Source of the DNA: Streptomyces inusitatus
GTDB taxonomy: Bacteria; Actinomycetota; Actinomycetes; Streptomycetales; Streptomycetaceae
NCBI RefSeq assembly: GCF_014651115.1
Contig: NZ_BMWG01000026.1
Span: forward strand, 46,204 to 106,486
Reading direction: 5' to 3'
Length of the DNA stretch: 60,283 nucleotides
Shown here piece by piece: positions 16,881 to 24,073 of this stretch. The notes beneath the pieces were generated by a model, which saw only the letters and a program-made list of their open reading frames with translations, did not search any database and was not told where the DNA came from. Numbering within the stretch: the first letter of the stretch is position 1; every line of letters starts with the position of its first letter. The position numbers and the translations under genes are program-made.

Positions 16881-16894
16881 GTGACGCCCGTCAC
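16881..16894. promoter_or_regulatory. Perfect palindrome upstream of the DUF6232-like gene
   Basis: GTGACG-CC-CGTCAC has 6-bp perfect arms and sits 26 bp before the proposed start at 16855. It may be an operator, but no regulator can be assigned. Confidence 0.4.
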
Positions 16895-17112
16895 TGGGGG
16901 GTGAACTTTAGTGGGCGGAAGCGAACACCGCCGCCCCTTTCCGGGCATTCGAACGCGAGCCCGATGCCTCTCAGTTCCTCAATGGGAGTTTCGAAGAGCT
17001 TCACCGAAAGGGTGAATCTGGCGCGAACCTGACTGTGCGCAGGTGTTTGCGCGGTAGCCGCGGAGTAATCTTAGATCGTTCAACTACCCTGAAATGAAAG
17101 GGAGAGCCAAAG

Positions 17113-17193
17113 ATGAAGATCCTCTTCGCCATCCGCGACGCGTCTTTCGCCAGGAAGAGCCTGAAGGCCAGCTCCTGGTACATCTGGTACTGA
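17113..17193 (+). CDS. Atropopeptide-like RiPP precursor peptide
   Basis: A 26-codon gene. It starts MKILFAIRDASF, continues with a basic ARKSLK stretch, and ends in KASSWYIWY followed by TGA. The ATG has AAGGGAGAG about 8 nt upstream, a strong ribosome site. AT-rich -10-like sequences (TAATCT/TTAGAT, 17066-17076) lie further up. The aromatic C-terminal SWYIWY differs by one residue from AWYIWY, the core of tryptorubin A as I recall it. A P450 gene follows 141 bp downstream. By analogy the P450 would cross-link the Trp, Tyr and Ile side chains or backbone, and a host protease would remove residues 1-20. No protease or exporter gene is in the cluster. Confidence 0.85.
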   Translation: MKILFAIRDASFARKSLKASSWYIWY

Positions 17194-17334
17194 GTCGGCC
17201 GATCAGCGCCTCCGGTATCTGATCTGAACAGCTGATCCGCCTCCGCCCCCTCGCGACCTCCGCCGAGAGATCGGGCCCGGGCGGGAGCGGGGCGGGGGCG
17301 GTGACCGACCCCGGCAAAGTCTCGGAGACATCAC

Positions 17335-18393
17335 ATGACGTTCTCCCCCGCCTCCGCCCGCTCGCGAACCACCGTCCTCTCCCCCCGGCTTGAGGCCCTC
17401 CTCAGGGACCATCTGGGCAAGGACGCGGTCCGGCTCGAACCCGACACGATCGGGGTCGCCGGGCCCGAACTCATCGACCGGGTCCTCGCCGCCCGGCGCG
17501 CCACCGAGATCGAACGGCCCACCTTCAAGCCCCTCCACGGACGCTCGATCACCCGCACCGAGGCCTCCTCGGTCACACGGACGATCGGCGACGACGTCCG
17601 TGAGGCGCTGAAAGCCCCGCTGCCGCCGAACATCGACCTCTCCGGCCCCTGGCCCCTCACCGGACACCTCTTCCTGCGCGACCTCATCCTCGGCCGGGAC
17701 CCCCGCCGACTGACCATCCTGATGAGCCGCAACCTCGAACTGACCCCCCTGCTCACCTGGTTGGTGATCTCCGCCGCCGCCGCACTGCCCGGCGGCCCCA
17801 GGCCCACCGACGACCTCACCGAACTCGGCAGACTCGCCGCGAAGGCAACCGGCTACCAGAACCGGCGATACGCACTCGGCATGTATCGCCGAGCCGCCGC
17901 GCCAGTCTGCTTCACCATCTCCACCCTCGTCGCGAACGCCCTCTGGCTGGGCTCCCCCTTCGACGACAGCACACCCAACCGGAACATCATCTTCGAGTCC
18001 CTGCGCCTCCTGCCCCCGTCATGGAACATCCTCCGCCGCGCCTCACCCGAGTACCCCCCACTCGACCCCCGCATCGGCCCGGACGACGACATCCTCGTCC
18101 TGCCACTCCTCTCCCATCGCGACCCCGCCCTGTGGGACTCCCCGAACGACTTCCGCCCGGAGCGCTGGGACCACCTCGACCCCGACAACACCCCCGGCTA
18201 CCTGCCCTTCGGACACTCCTCCGAACGCTGCTGGGGCCGCCACATGGTCATGCCCCTCGCCGAACTGCTCCTGGACCGGATCCGCGAAGCCGGCCTGACC
18301 GTCGACCCCGGCCAGCGAACCGCCAAAGTGCCCCTGCTCGGCCTGCTCGGCGTCAGCGAGGTCCGCGTCCGTACGGGGCCCGGTCGGCGTTGA
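17335..18393 (+). CDS. Cytochrome P450, putative RiPP cross-linking enzyme
   Basis: A 352-residue haem-thiolate enzyme, shorter than the usual about 400. The K-helix ExxR is E221-S-L-R224. A PERW-type motif (RPERWD) follows. The haem loop is FGHSSERCWGR with the axial ligand Cys299; the second Gly of the usual FGxG is Ser. The I-helix region (AAAPVCFTISTLVANALW) lacks the common AGxxT motif. GGAG lies 7 nt before the ATG at 17335. Directly after a precursor ending in WYIWY, its likely role is oxidative C-C/C-N cross-linking of the aromatic core, as for the tryptorubin P450. The electron-transfer partners must be encoded elsewhere. Confidence 0.88.
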   Translation: MTFSPASARSRTTVLSPRLEALLRDHLGKDAVRLEPDTIGVAGPELIDRVLAARRATEIERPTFKPLHGRSITRTEASSVTRTIGDDVREALKAPLPPNIDLSGPWPLTGHLFLRDLILGRDPRRLTILMSRNLELTPLLTWLVISAAAALPGGPRPTDDLTELGRLAAKATGYQNRRYALGMYRRAAAPVCFTISTLVANALWLGSPFDDSTPNRNIIFESLRLLPPSWNILRRASPEYPPLDPRIGPDDDILVLPLLSHRDPALWDSPNDFRPERWDHLDPDNTPGYLPFGHSSERCWGRHMVMPLAELLLDRIREAGLTVDPGQRTAKVPLLGLLGVSEVRVRTGPGRR

Positions 18394-18510
18394 GGCGGAC
18401 GAGACCGCCTTCGGCACCGCAGTCGAGATCGCGGGCACTGCCTGCCTGACTGCCGGCCGCGACGCTGCGGACGCGTTCACCGTGTCGTCCTGGGCAGCGG
18501 GAAGGGCGAT

Positions 18511-19725
18511 TCACGCATACGGGTGCCCCCCTGCCTCGACCCGCCTGGCCGCGAAGTCCAGCGGCAGCCTCACCCGTACCCGCCACTCCCCGCCCTCCGC
18601 CCCCGCCGTGGCGCGCCCGCCGAGCAGGGCGGCCCGTTCGCGGATGCCGCGCAGCCCGCCGCCGGGGGCGGCCGGGGGCCGGGTGGTGGGGAGGGGGTTG
18701 GTCACTTCCAGGTCGAGGCGGCCGTCGGCGATCGTGATGTGTACGCGGATCGGCGCCGGGCCCGCGTGGCGCAGCACATTGGTGAGGGACTCCTGCGCGA
18801 TCCGGTAGCCCTCCCGGGAGACGGGGCCCGGCACCAGGGAGAGCGGGCCGCTCACGGAGGCGTCGACGGTCGCGCCGGAGGCGCGGGCGGATTCCAGCAG
18901 CCGGTCCAGGTGGGCGAGGGTGGGGCGGGCGGGGACAGGGCCGCCGGACTCGCGGAGGATGAGGAGGACGCGTTCCAGGTCCTCCAGGGCGGCGCGGCCG
19001 GTCTCCTCGATGGCGGCCAGGGCCCGTACGGTGAACTCCTCGTTCTTCGCGGCGCGGGCGGCGCCCGCCTGGACCACGGCCACGGTCAGCGCGTGCCCGA
19101 TGGAGTCGTGCAGCTCGCGGGCGATCCGGTTCCGCTCCAGCAGGAGTTCCGTGCGCTCCTCCAGCGCGGCGAGGCGCTCCGCGCCCGAAGGCCCCAGCAG
19201 CCGCCGGGCGATCGCGGTGATCAGCGCTCCGAGGCCCGCCACCGCAGCGAGCAGGGCCACCGTGGGCAGGGGGGCGAGCAGGGCGTACCACCAGTGCCCG
19301 CCCGGCAGGCTCCACGGGAGGGCGCCCATCGCGACGGGGTCGGCCCCGCTCGACGCTCGGGCGAGGGCGAACGAGAGTCCGGCCAGGGCGGCCGTGAGGT
19401 AGGCGGTGAGCAGCCCGAGGGCCAGGCGGACCTCCATCCAGAGCGCCGTGCGCCAGCGGTCGGCCCAGTTCGCGGACGGCGCGGCGGCGATCCTCGACGC
19501 GGACTCCCGGTGGCTGTCCCCGGTCAGGAGCAGCCGTGCCTGAAGGCCCTCGACCAGGCGCACAGCCGGTATCAGCCCCACCAGGCCGACGAGGGCGAAG
19601 GGGGCCAACCGCCCCTCTTCGTCGATGAATTCCCACACTCCCCAGACGACCGCGCCGATGAACAGATGCAGCCAGCGGGTGTAGGTGACCGAACGGATCA
19701 GCGGGTGCGGCGACAGGGCGGGCAT
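18511..19725 (-). CDS. HisKA_3 sensor histidine kinase
   Basis: A 404-residue membrane kinase. About four to five TM segments lie in residues 1-185. The dimerisation/phospho-acceptor helix carries ARELHDSIGHALTVAVVQAGAA, and the ATPase domain has YRIAQESLTNVLRHA and GGGLRGIRERAALLGG. This is the kinase type that pairs with NarL/LuxR regulators, and the expected partner is at 15098-15748 on the same strand. Normally the two are adjacent; here a 2.8-kb segment separates them. It is divergent from an ABC exporter, its likely target, as in many Streptomyces DesK-like systems. Confidence 0.92.
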   Translation of the reverse strand: MPALSPHPLIRSVTYTRWLHLFIGAVVWGVWEFIDEEGRLAPFALVGLVGLIPAVRLVEGLQARLLLTGDSHRESASRIAAAPSANWADRWRTALWMEVRLALGLLTAYLTAALAGLSFALARASSGADPVAMGALPWSLPGGHWWYALLAPLPTVALLAAVAGLGALITAIARRLLGPSGAERLAALEERTELLLERNRIARELHDSIGHALTVAVVQAGAARAAKNEEFTVRALAAIEETGRAALEDLERVLLILRESGGPVPARPTLAHLDRLLESARASGATVDASVSGPLSLVPGPVSREGYRIAQESLTNVLRHAGPAPIRVHITIADGRLDLEVTNPLPTTRPPAAPGGGLRGIRERAALLGGRATAGAEGGEWRVRVRLPLDFAARRVEAGGHPYA

Positions 19726-19832
19726 CGCGCCATCGTGTCAGCGGCCCGGCGCTCGCGGCTCCCCCGCGCGGGGGAGGGGCCGTCCCCGTACGGGGGAGGC
19801 GCCGGGGGTTTTGGGGCGGCCAGGCTGCTGCC

Positions 19833-20762
19833 ATGACCAGTATCGACGTAGCCGATCTCACCAAGGAGTACGGTCCGGTCCGCGCCGTGGACGGGCTGAC
19901 CTTCGCCGTACGCCCGGGCCGGGTCACCGGCTTTCTCGGGCCCAACGGCGCGGGCAAGTCCACCACTCTGCGCCTGATCCTGGGCCTGGACCGCCCCACC
20001 TCCGGCACCGCCACCGTCGGCGGGCTGCCGTACCGCGCGCTGGACGAACCCGCGCGCCGGGTCGGCGCGCTGCTCGACCCGGGGGCCGCACCGGGCTCCC
20101 GTACCGGCCGCGACCATCTGCGCGTCCTCGCGGCGGCGGGCCGGATCCCGGCGCGCAGAGTGGCCGAGGTGCTGGAGCTGACGGGGATCGCGGGCGCGGC
20201 GGACCGCCGGATCCGGAGCTTCTCGCTCGGGATGCGGCAGCGGCTGGGGATCGCGGCGGCGCTGCTCGGCGACCCGGAGGCGCTGCTGCTGGACGAGCCG
20301 TCGAACGGGCTCGACCCCGAAGGCATCATCTGGCTCCGGGGGCTGCTGCGCGAGCTGGCGGGGGAGGGCAGGACGGTCCTGGTCTCCAGCCATCTGATGG
20401 GCGAGACGGCCGAGTTCGCCGACCATCTGGTGGTGCTCGGCGGCGGCGGACTCCTCGCCGACGCCGGGACCGGCGCGCTCATCGAGGCCTGGACCACGCC
20501 CCGGGTACGGCTGCGGACCACGGAGGCGGAGGGGGAGCGGCTGCGCGCGCTGCTCACCGAGCACGGTTACGCGCCCGTCCTCGCCGCCGAAGGCCGCTGG
20601 ACGGTCAGGGGCGCACGGGTGACGGACATCGGTCCGCTCATGGCGCGGGCGGGCCTGCCCGTACTGGAACTCACCGGGGAACAGGGCACCTTGGAGGAGG
20701 CGTATCTCGCGCTGACCGCCGGGGCACCGGAGTTCGCCGCCGCTCACCCCCGGGAGGTCTGA
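19833..20762 (+). CDS. ABC transporter ATP-binding protein
   Basis: A 309-residue ATPase of the drug/lantibiotic-export (CcmA) type. Walker A is GPNGAGKST, the Q-loop region is poorly conserved, the signature is SFSLGMRQRLGIA, Walker B is ALLLDEPSNGLD and the switch His is SSHLM. The C-terminal about 80 residues are accessory. It pairs with the permease 2 bp downstream to form a homodimeric exporter. It is divergent from the histidine kinase and is probably induced by that two-component system. The substrate is unknown. Export of the nearby RiPP product is conceivable but unsupported. Confidence 0.92.
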   Translation: MTSIDVADLTKEYGPVRAVDGLTFAVRPGRVTGFLGPNGAGKSTTLRLILGLDRPTSGTATVGGLPYRALDEPARRVGALLDPGAAPGSRTGRDHLRVLAAAGRIPARRVAEVLELTGIAGAADRRIRSFSLGMRQRLGIAAALLGDPEALLLDEPSNGLDPEGIIWLRGLLRELAGEGRTVLVSSHLMGETAEFADHLVVLGGGGLLADAGTGALIEAWTTPRVRLRTTEAEGERLRALLTEHGYAPVLAAEGRWTVRGARVTDIGPLMARAGLPVLELTGEQGTLEEAYLALTAGAPEFAAAHPREV

Positions 20763-20764
20763 TC

Positions 20765-20794
20765 GTGTCCGTGTCCGTGTCCGTGTCCGTGTCC
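20765..20794 (+). repeat. GTGTCC hexanucleotide repeat at the permease start
   Basis: Five perfect tandem GTGTCC units encode Val-Ser repeats at the very N terminus, followed by a degenerate GTCACC. Copy-number change would keep the frame and add or remove GTG start codons. Confidence 0.9.
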
Positions 20795-21538
20795 GTCACC
20801 GCCTTCACCGCTTTCGCCGCCGTGCTCCGCTCCGAGTCGCTGAAGATCCGCTCGGCGCGCTCCCTCGGTCTCACCCTGGCCCTGGTCTTCGCCGTCACGG
20901 CGGGCTTCTCGGTGCTGATGAGCACCTCGCTCGGCCCCGAGGAGCAGGCCGCGCCGGACTTCGACCCGCTGGAGTCCGCGTACTTCGGCCTCAACTTCGG
21001 CCAGGTCGCGGCGGTCTGCTTCGGCGCGCTGGCCGTCGCGGGGGAGTACCGGGGCGGCGCGCTCCGGGTCTCGCTGACCGCCGTACCGCGCCGGGGCCGC
21101 TTCTACGCGGCGAAGCTGGCGGCCGTCGCCGTCCCGTCGTTCGCGGTGGGCCTGGTCACCGGCGCGGTCTGCTTTCTGGCGGGGCAGCCGCTGACGGCCG
21201 GGGGAGGCATGGGCCCCGGCGACCCGGGCGCGGTGCGCGCCATGGTGGGCTGCGGTCTGTATCTGACGCTGATCACCCTGCTCGCGGCCGGTCTCGCGAC
21301 GCTGCTGCGCGGTGCGACCGCCGTGCTGGGGCTGCTTATCCCGCTGCTGATGATCGTGCCCTTCGTCATCAGGGGCGAAGGGCTGATCGAGTACCTCCCC
21401 GACCGCGCGGGCCGGCAGATCCTCTTCCAGGACCCGGTGGGCTCCCTGGGCCCCTGGACCGGCCTCGCCGTACTGGCTCTCTGGACCGCCGCCTCCGTCT
21501 GGGCGGGGTGGGAGGCGCTGCGCCGCCGGGACGCCTGA
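20765..21538 (+). CDS. ABC-2 type transporter permease
   Basis: A 257-residue membrane protein with six predicted TM segments (for example LGLTLALVFAVTAGFSVLM, VAAVCFGALAVAGEY, GLLIPLLMIVPFVI, LAVLALWTAASVWAGWEAL). GEYRGGALRVSLTAVPRRGRF is the usual cytosolic loop of such permeases. The GTG at 20765 has GGGAGG 7 nt upstream. The first ten codons are five GTG-TCC hexamers, each offering another GTG, so the exact start is not fixed by sequence. Confidence 0.88.
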   Translation: MSVSVSVSVSVTAFTAFAAVLRSESLKIRSARSLGLTLALVFAVTAGFSVLMSTSLGPEEQAAPDFDPLESAYFGLNFGQVAAVCFGALAVAGEYRGGALRVSLTAVPRRGRFYAAKLAAVAVPSFAVGLVTGAVCFLAGQPLTAGGGMGPGDPGAVRAMVGCGLYLTLITLLAAGLATLLRGATAVLGLLIPLLMIVPFVIRGEGLIEYLPDRAGRQILFQDPVGSLGPWTGLAVLALWTAASVWAGWEALRRRDA

Positions 21539-21583
21539 ACGCCCCGGCCCCGGCCTCGGCTCCGGCCCCAGCCCCGGCCCCGG

Positions 21584-22009
21584 TCAGCGGGCCTTCAGCT
21601 CCGCCCAGACCGTCTTCCCGCCGCCGCGCGCCCGCTCGCCGCACCCCCAGCGCTCGGCGAGCGCGCCGACCAGCGCGAGCCCCCGGCCGTCCTCCTCGTC
21701 GGACGCCGCCTTCCTCGGCGCGGGGCGGCGGTCGTCGGCGTCGGCCACCTCCAGGCGGAGCACTCCGTCGCCGAGGGAGATCCGTACCCCGATCCCCCGG
21801 CCGTCCGGGGAGGGGGCGGGGGCGTGGCGGACGGCGTTGGCGACCAGCTCGGAGAGGAGCAGCGACGCGTCGTCGGCGGTCTCACCCGCGATGCCCCAGT
21901 CGGCGAGCCGCTCCCGGAGCAGGGCCCTGGCCCGAGCGGCGCTCCGGGGGGAGTGGGGGAGCGGCCAACCGGCCTCGACGGTGTGGGTGACGGACACGGA
22001 AGCCTCCAC
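21584..22009 (-). CDS. RsbW-like ATP-binding protein (anti-sigma-factor kinase type)
   Basis: A 141-residue GHKL ATPase of the HATPase_c_2 family, common in Streptomyces. The N-box is LLLSELVANAVRHA, the G1 region is VADADDRRP, and the G2 region is GRGLALVGALAERWG. Such proteins act as serine kinases/anti-sigma factors or their relatives. The GTG at 22009 is used; an in-frame GTG 12 nt on is possible. It is divergent from a GntR regulator over a gap with two TCTCTAGAGA palindromes and is probably repressed by it. Confidence 0.82.
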   Translation of the reverse strand: MEASVSVTHTVEAGWPLPHSPRSAARARALLRERLADWGIAGETADDASLLLSELVANAVRHAPAPSPDGRGIGVRISLGDGVLRLEVADADDRRPAPRKAASDEEDGRGLALVGALAERWGCGERARGGGKTVWAELKAR

Positions 22010-22031
22010 AGGATCGCGGTATGGACTGACG

Positions 22032-22045
22032 CATCTCTAGAGATG
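22032..22045. promoter_or_regulatory. GntR operator 1
   Basis: CATCTCTAGAGATG is a perfect 14-bp palindrome in the divergent promoter region, 23 bp upstream of the RsbW-like gene start. Confidence 0.75.
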
Positions 22046-22082
22046 ATCCGAGTGAAGCGCCCCTCACGCTCCGGAGTCAAGT

Positions 22083-22096
22083 CGTCTCTAGAGATG
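22083..22096. promoter_or_regulatory. GntR operator 2
   Basis: CGTCTCTAGAGATG is the same palindrome with one arm mismatch. Its centre is 51 bp from that of operator 1, close to five helical turns, which suits cooperative binding by one regulator. Confidence 0.72.
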
Positions 22097-22182
22097 TTCG
22101 ATTGCGCGTGTCGCCGTGGAACGTCGAACAGGTTCACAGGGCCTGCCTAGGATGGGCGGAGATGATCCGGGAGGGGTCCCAC

Positions 22183-22941
22183 ATGGGAAGCCAGGGCGGC
22201 GGCCGACAGCCCAAGTACCAGCGCATCGCCCTCGAACTGAAGGCCGCCATCGAGACCGGGGAGTACGGCCCGGGCGACCGGTTGCCCGGTGAGAACGACC
22301 TGATGGCCGCGCACGCCGTCGCCCGGATGACCGCCCGGCAGGCGATCGGGGTGCTGCGGGCGGAGGGGCTGGCCGAGGCGAGGAAGGGGGCGGGTGTCTT
22401 CGTCCGCGAGTACCGGCCGATCCGGCGGCGTGGAGTGCAGCGTCTGTCGGCGGGGCTGTGGGGCGAGGGCCGCTCGGTGTGGTCGATGGACGCCGAGGGG
22501 TGGGATCTGAAGCTGGACTCGGTCTCGGTGGCCGAGGAGAGTCCGCCGGAGGCGATCAGGTCGCTGCTCGGTCTCGCCGAGGGCGTGCCCGTGTGCATGC
22601 GGCGCAGAAGGTACGCGCTCAATGGGCGGCCCGTCATGCTGGCCACCTCCCATCTCGACGCCGGACTCGTCGCGGGCACGGCGATCACCGATATCGACAC
22701 CGGCCCGGGCGGCATCTACGCCAGGCTCGGCGAGATCGGCCATCGGCCGGTCCGCTTCCGCGAGGAGGTCCGCTCGCGGATGCCCGCCCCGCTGGAGACC
22801 GAGCGGCTCTCGCTCCCGGCGGGCACTCCCGTGGTCCTGGTCCGCCGCACGGCCTTCACCGAGGACGGCACCGCCGTCGAGGTCAACGACATGGTCCTCG
22901 ACTCGTCCGCCTACATCCTGGAGTACGACTTCACTCCCTGA
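22183..22941 (+). CDS. GntR-family (HutC subfamily) regulator
   Basis: About 252 residues. The N-terminal winged helix (YQRIALELKAAIETGEYGPGDRLPGENDLMAAHAVARMTARQAIGVLRAEGLAEARKG in pieces) is followed by a UTRA effector domain (about 85-250) ending MVLDSSAYILEYDF. The ATG at 22183 has GGGAGGGG 6 nt upstream; ATG 22162 is an alternative. HutC-type regulators bind small molecules and often bind sites with a central TCTAGA-like palindrome. Two such sites lie between this gene and the divergent ATPase gene, so autoregulation is likely. The effector is unknown. Confidence 0.87.
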   Translation: MGSQGGGRQPKYQRIALELKAAIETGEYGPGDRLPGENDLMAAHAVARMTARQAIGVLRAEGLAEARKGAGVFVREYRPIRRRGVQRLSAGLWGEGRSVWSMDAEGWDLKLDSVSVAEESPPEAIRSLLGLAEGVPVCMRRRRYALNGRPVMLATSHLDAGLVAGTAITDIDTGPGGIYARLGEIGHRPVRFREEVRSRMPAPLETERLSLPAGTPVVLVRRTAFTEDGTAVEVNDMVLDSSAYILEYDFTP

Positions 22942-23039
22942 GTGAATCGAATTCCGAGCCCGCCGGAAGCCGGTCCTGTCGAACGTCCGCGCGTTCACAG
23001 GCAGGCGTGCGTCAATGGCCCTTCAACCAAGGGGGCCTC

Positions 23040-23924
23040 ATGACACACCGGTTACCGCGCACGGCGGCACTCCTCCTCGCCGCTCTTCCGCTCGCCCCGC
23101 TGCTCGCCGCCGCCCCGGCGGCAGCGGCCCCGGCCGCTCCCCGGGCCGCTCCCGCTCCCGCCGCCACCGCCGCCGTCGCCGATGATCTGGAAGTCGCCTG
23201 CACCTCCATGGACGTGGACCTCGCCTACCGCCTGGGGCGGGACATACTTGCCGCCGTGGGTGACCGCGCCTCGACCACCGCCGTCCATGTCCACGACCGG
23301 ATCAGCGACACCAGTTGCGAGGTGAGCGCGGACCGGCCCTACGACTCGGCGAGCGTCGTCAAGGTCACCGTGCTCGGCGCGCTGCTGCTGGACGCGCAGG
23401 AGCGGGGGCGGAAGCTGACGGCGGGGGAGCGCTCGCTGGCCCGGGCCATGATCACCGCGTCCGACAACGCCTCCACCTCGGCGCTGTGGCAGCGGCTGGG
23501 CACCGGCCGGGTGCAGCGGTTCCTGGACGCCGCGGGGATGCGGGCGACCACCCCGGGCGGGGGCGGTTTCTGGGGGCTGACGCAGGTGACCGCGCGTGAC
23601 CAGGGCACTCTGCTCGCGCTGCTGACCGGGGAGAACGACGTACTCACCGACGCCTCCCGGCGCTATGCGCTGAAGCTGATGAGCGAGGTGATCCCGTCCC
23701 AGCGCTGGGGCACCCCGGCCGGCGCTCCCGCCGGGGCGGCCGTCCATCTCAAGAACGGCTGGCTGCCCAGGGCGACCCACGGCTGGCGGGTGCACAGCCT
23801 CGGGGCCTTCACCGGCACCGGGCGGAACTACACGATCACCGTCCTCACCGAGGACAACGCGGTCATGAACGACGGCGTGACGACCATAGAGGCCGTCTCC
23901 CGCGCCGTTCACCAGCACCTCTGA
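23040..23924 (+). CDS. Secreted serine hydrolase, class A beta-lactamase-like (paralogue 1)
   Basis: 294 residues with a Sec signal peptide (LPRTAALLLAALPLAPLLAAAPAAAA) and a class A beta-lactamase fold. The catalytic S105-V-V-K108 lies in DSASVVKVTVLGALLLD, with SDN in MITASDNAST and KNG in HLKNGWLP. Such Streptomyces proteins are usually annotated serine hydrolases and may be true beta-lactamases or DD-peptidase relatives. AAGGGGG precedes the ATG. A close paralogue follows 149 bp downstream, with long stretches of identical sequence around the active site. Confidence 0.85.
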   Translation: MTHRLPRTAALLLAALPLAPLLAAAPAAAAPAAPRAAPAPAATAAVADDLEVACTSMDVDLAYRLGRDILAAVGDRASTTAVHVHDRISDTSCEVSADRPYDSASVVKVTVLGALLLDAQERGRKLTAGERSLARAMITASDNASTSALWQRLGTGRVQRFLDAAGMRATTPGGGGFWGLTQVTARDQGTLLALLTGENDVLTDASRRYALKLMSEVIPSQRWGTPAGAPAGAAVHLKNGWLPRATHGWRVHSLGAFTGTGRNYTITVLTEDNAVMNDGVTTIEAVSRAVHQHL

Positions 23925-24073
23925 CACCTCCCGTCCCATGCGGGTCACCGGTACGTAACCGTTCGGGCGGGTCCGGAATTGTCGTACAACCATCCCGTCT
24001 CCCGTGAGTCATGAGTGGTGGGTGCACATGAATGGGGCGCCCGCATCAGGCACCAGGGGATGGGGAATCCTCC

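Noticed and set aside
17001..17183. 60-codon minus-strand frame opposite the RiPP precursor
   Set aside because: It has no ribosome site and no motif, and it covers the promoter and coding strand of the precursor, which has both.
18043..18480. Possible minus-strand gene opposite the P450 3' end
   Set aside because: It overlaps the P450 haem-loop region in antisense and its translation is a Gly/Val/Ala-biased shadow with no ribosome site.
19833..21538. ABC exporter as part of the RiPP cluster
   Set aside because: It is separated from the precursor and P450 by the histidine kinase and is divergent from that kinase, so it fits better as the two-component target. No sequence evidence ties it to the peptide.
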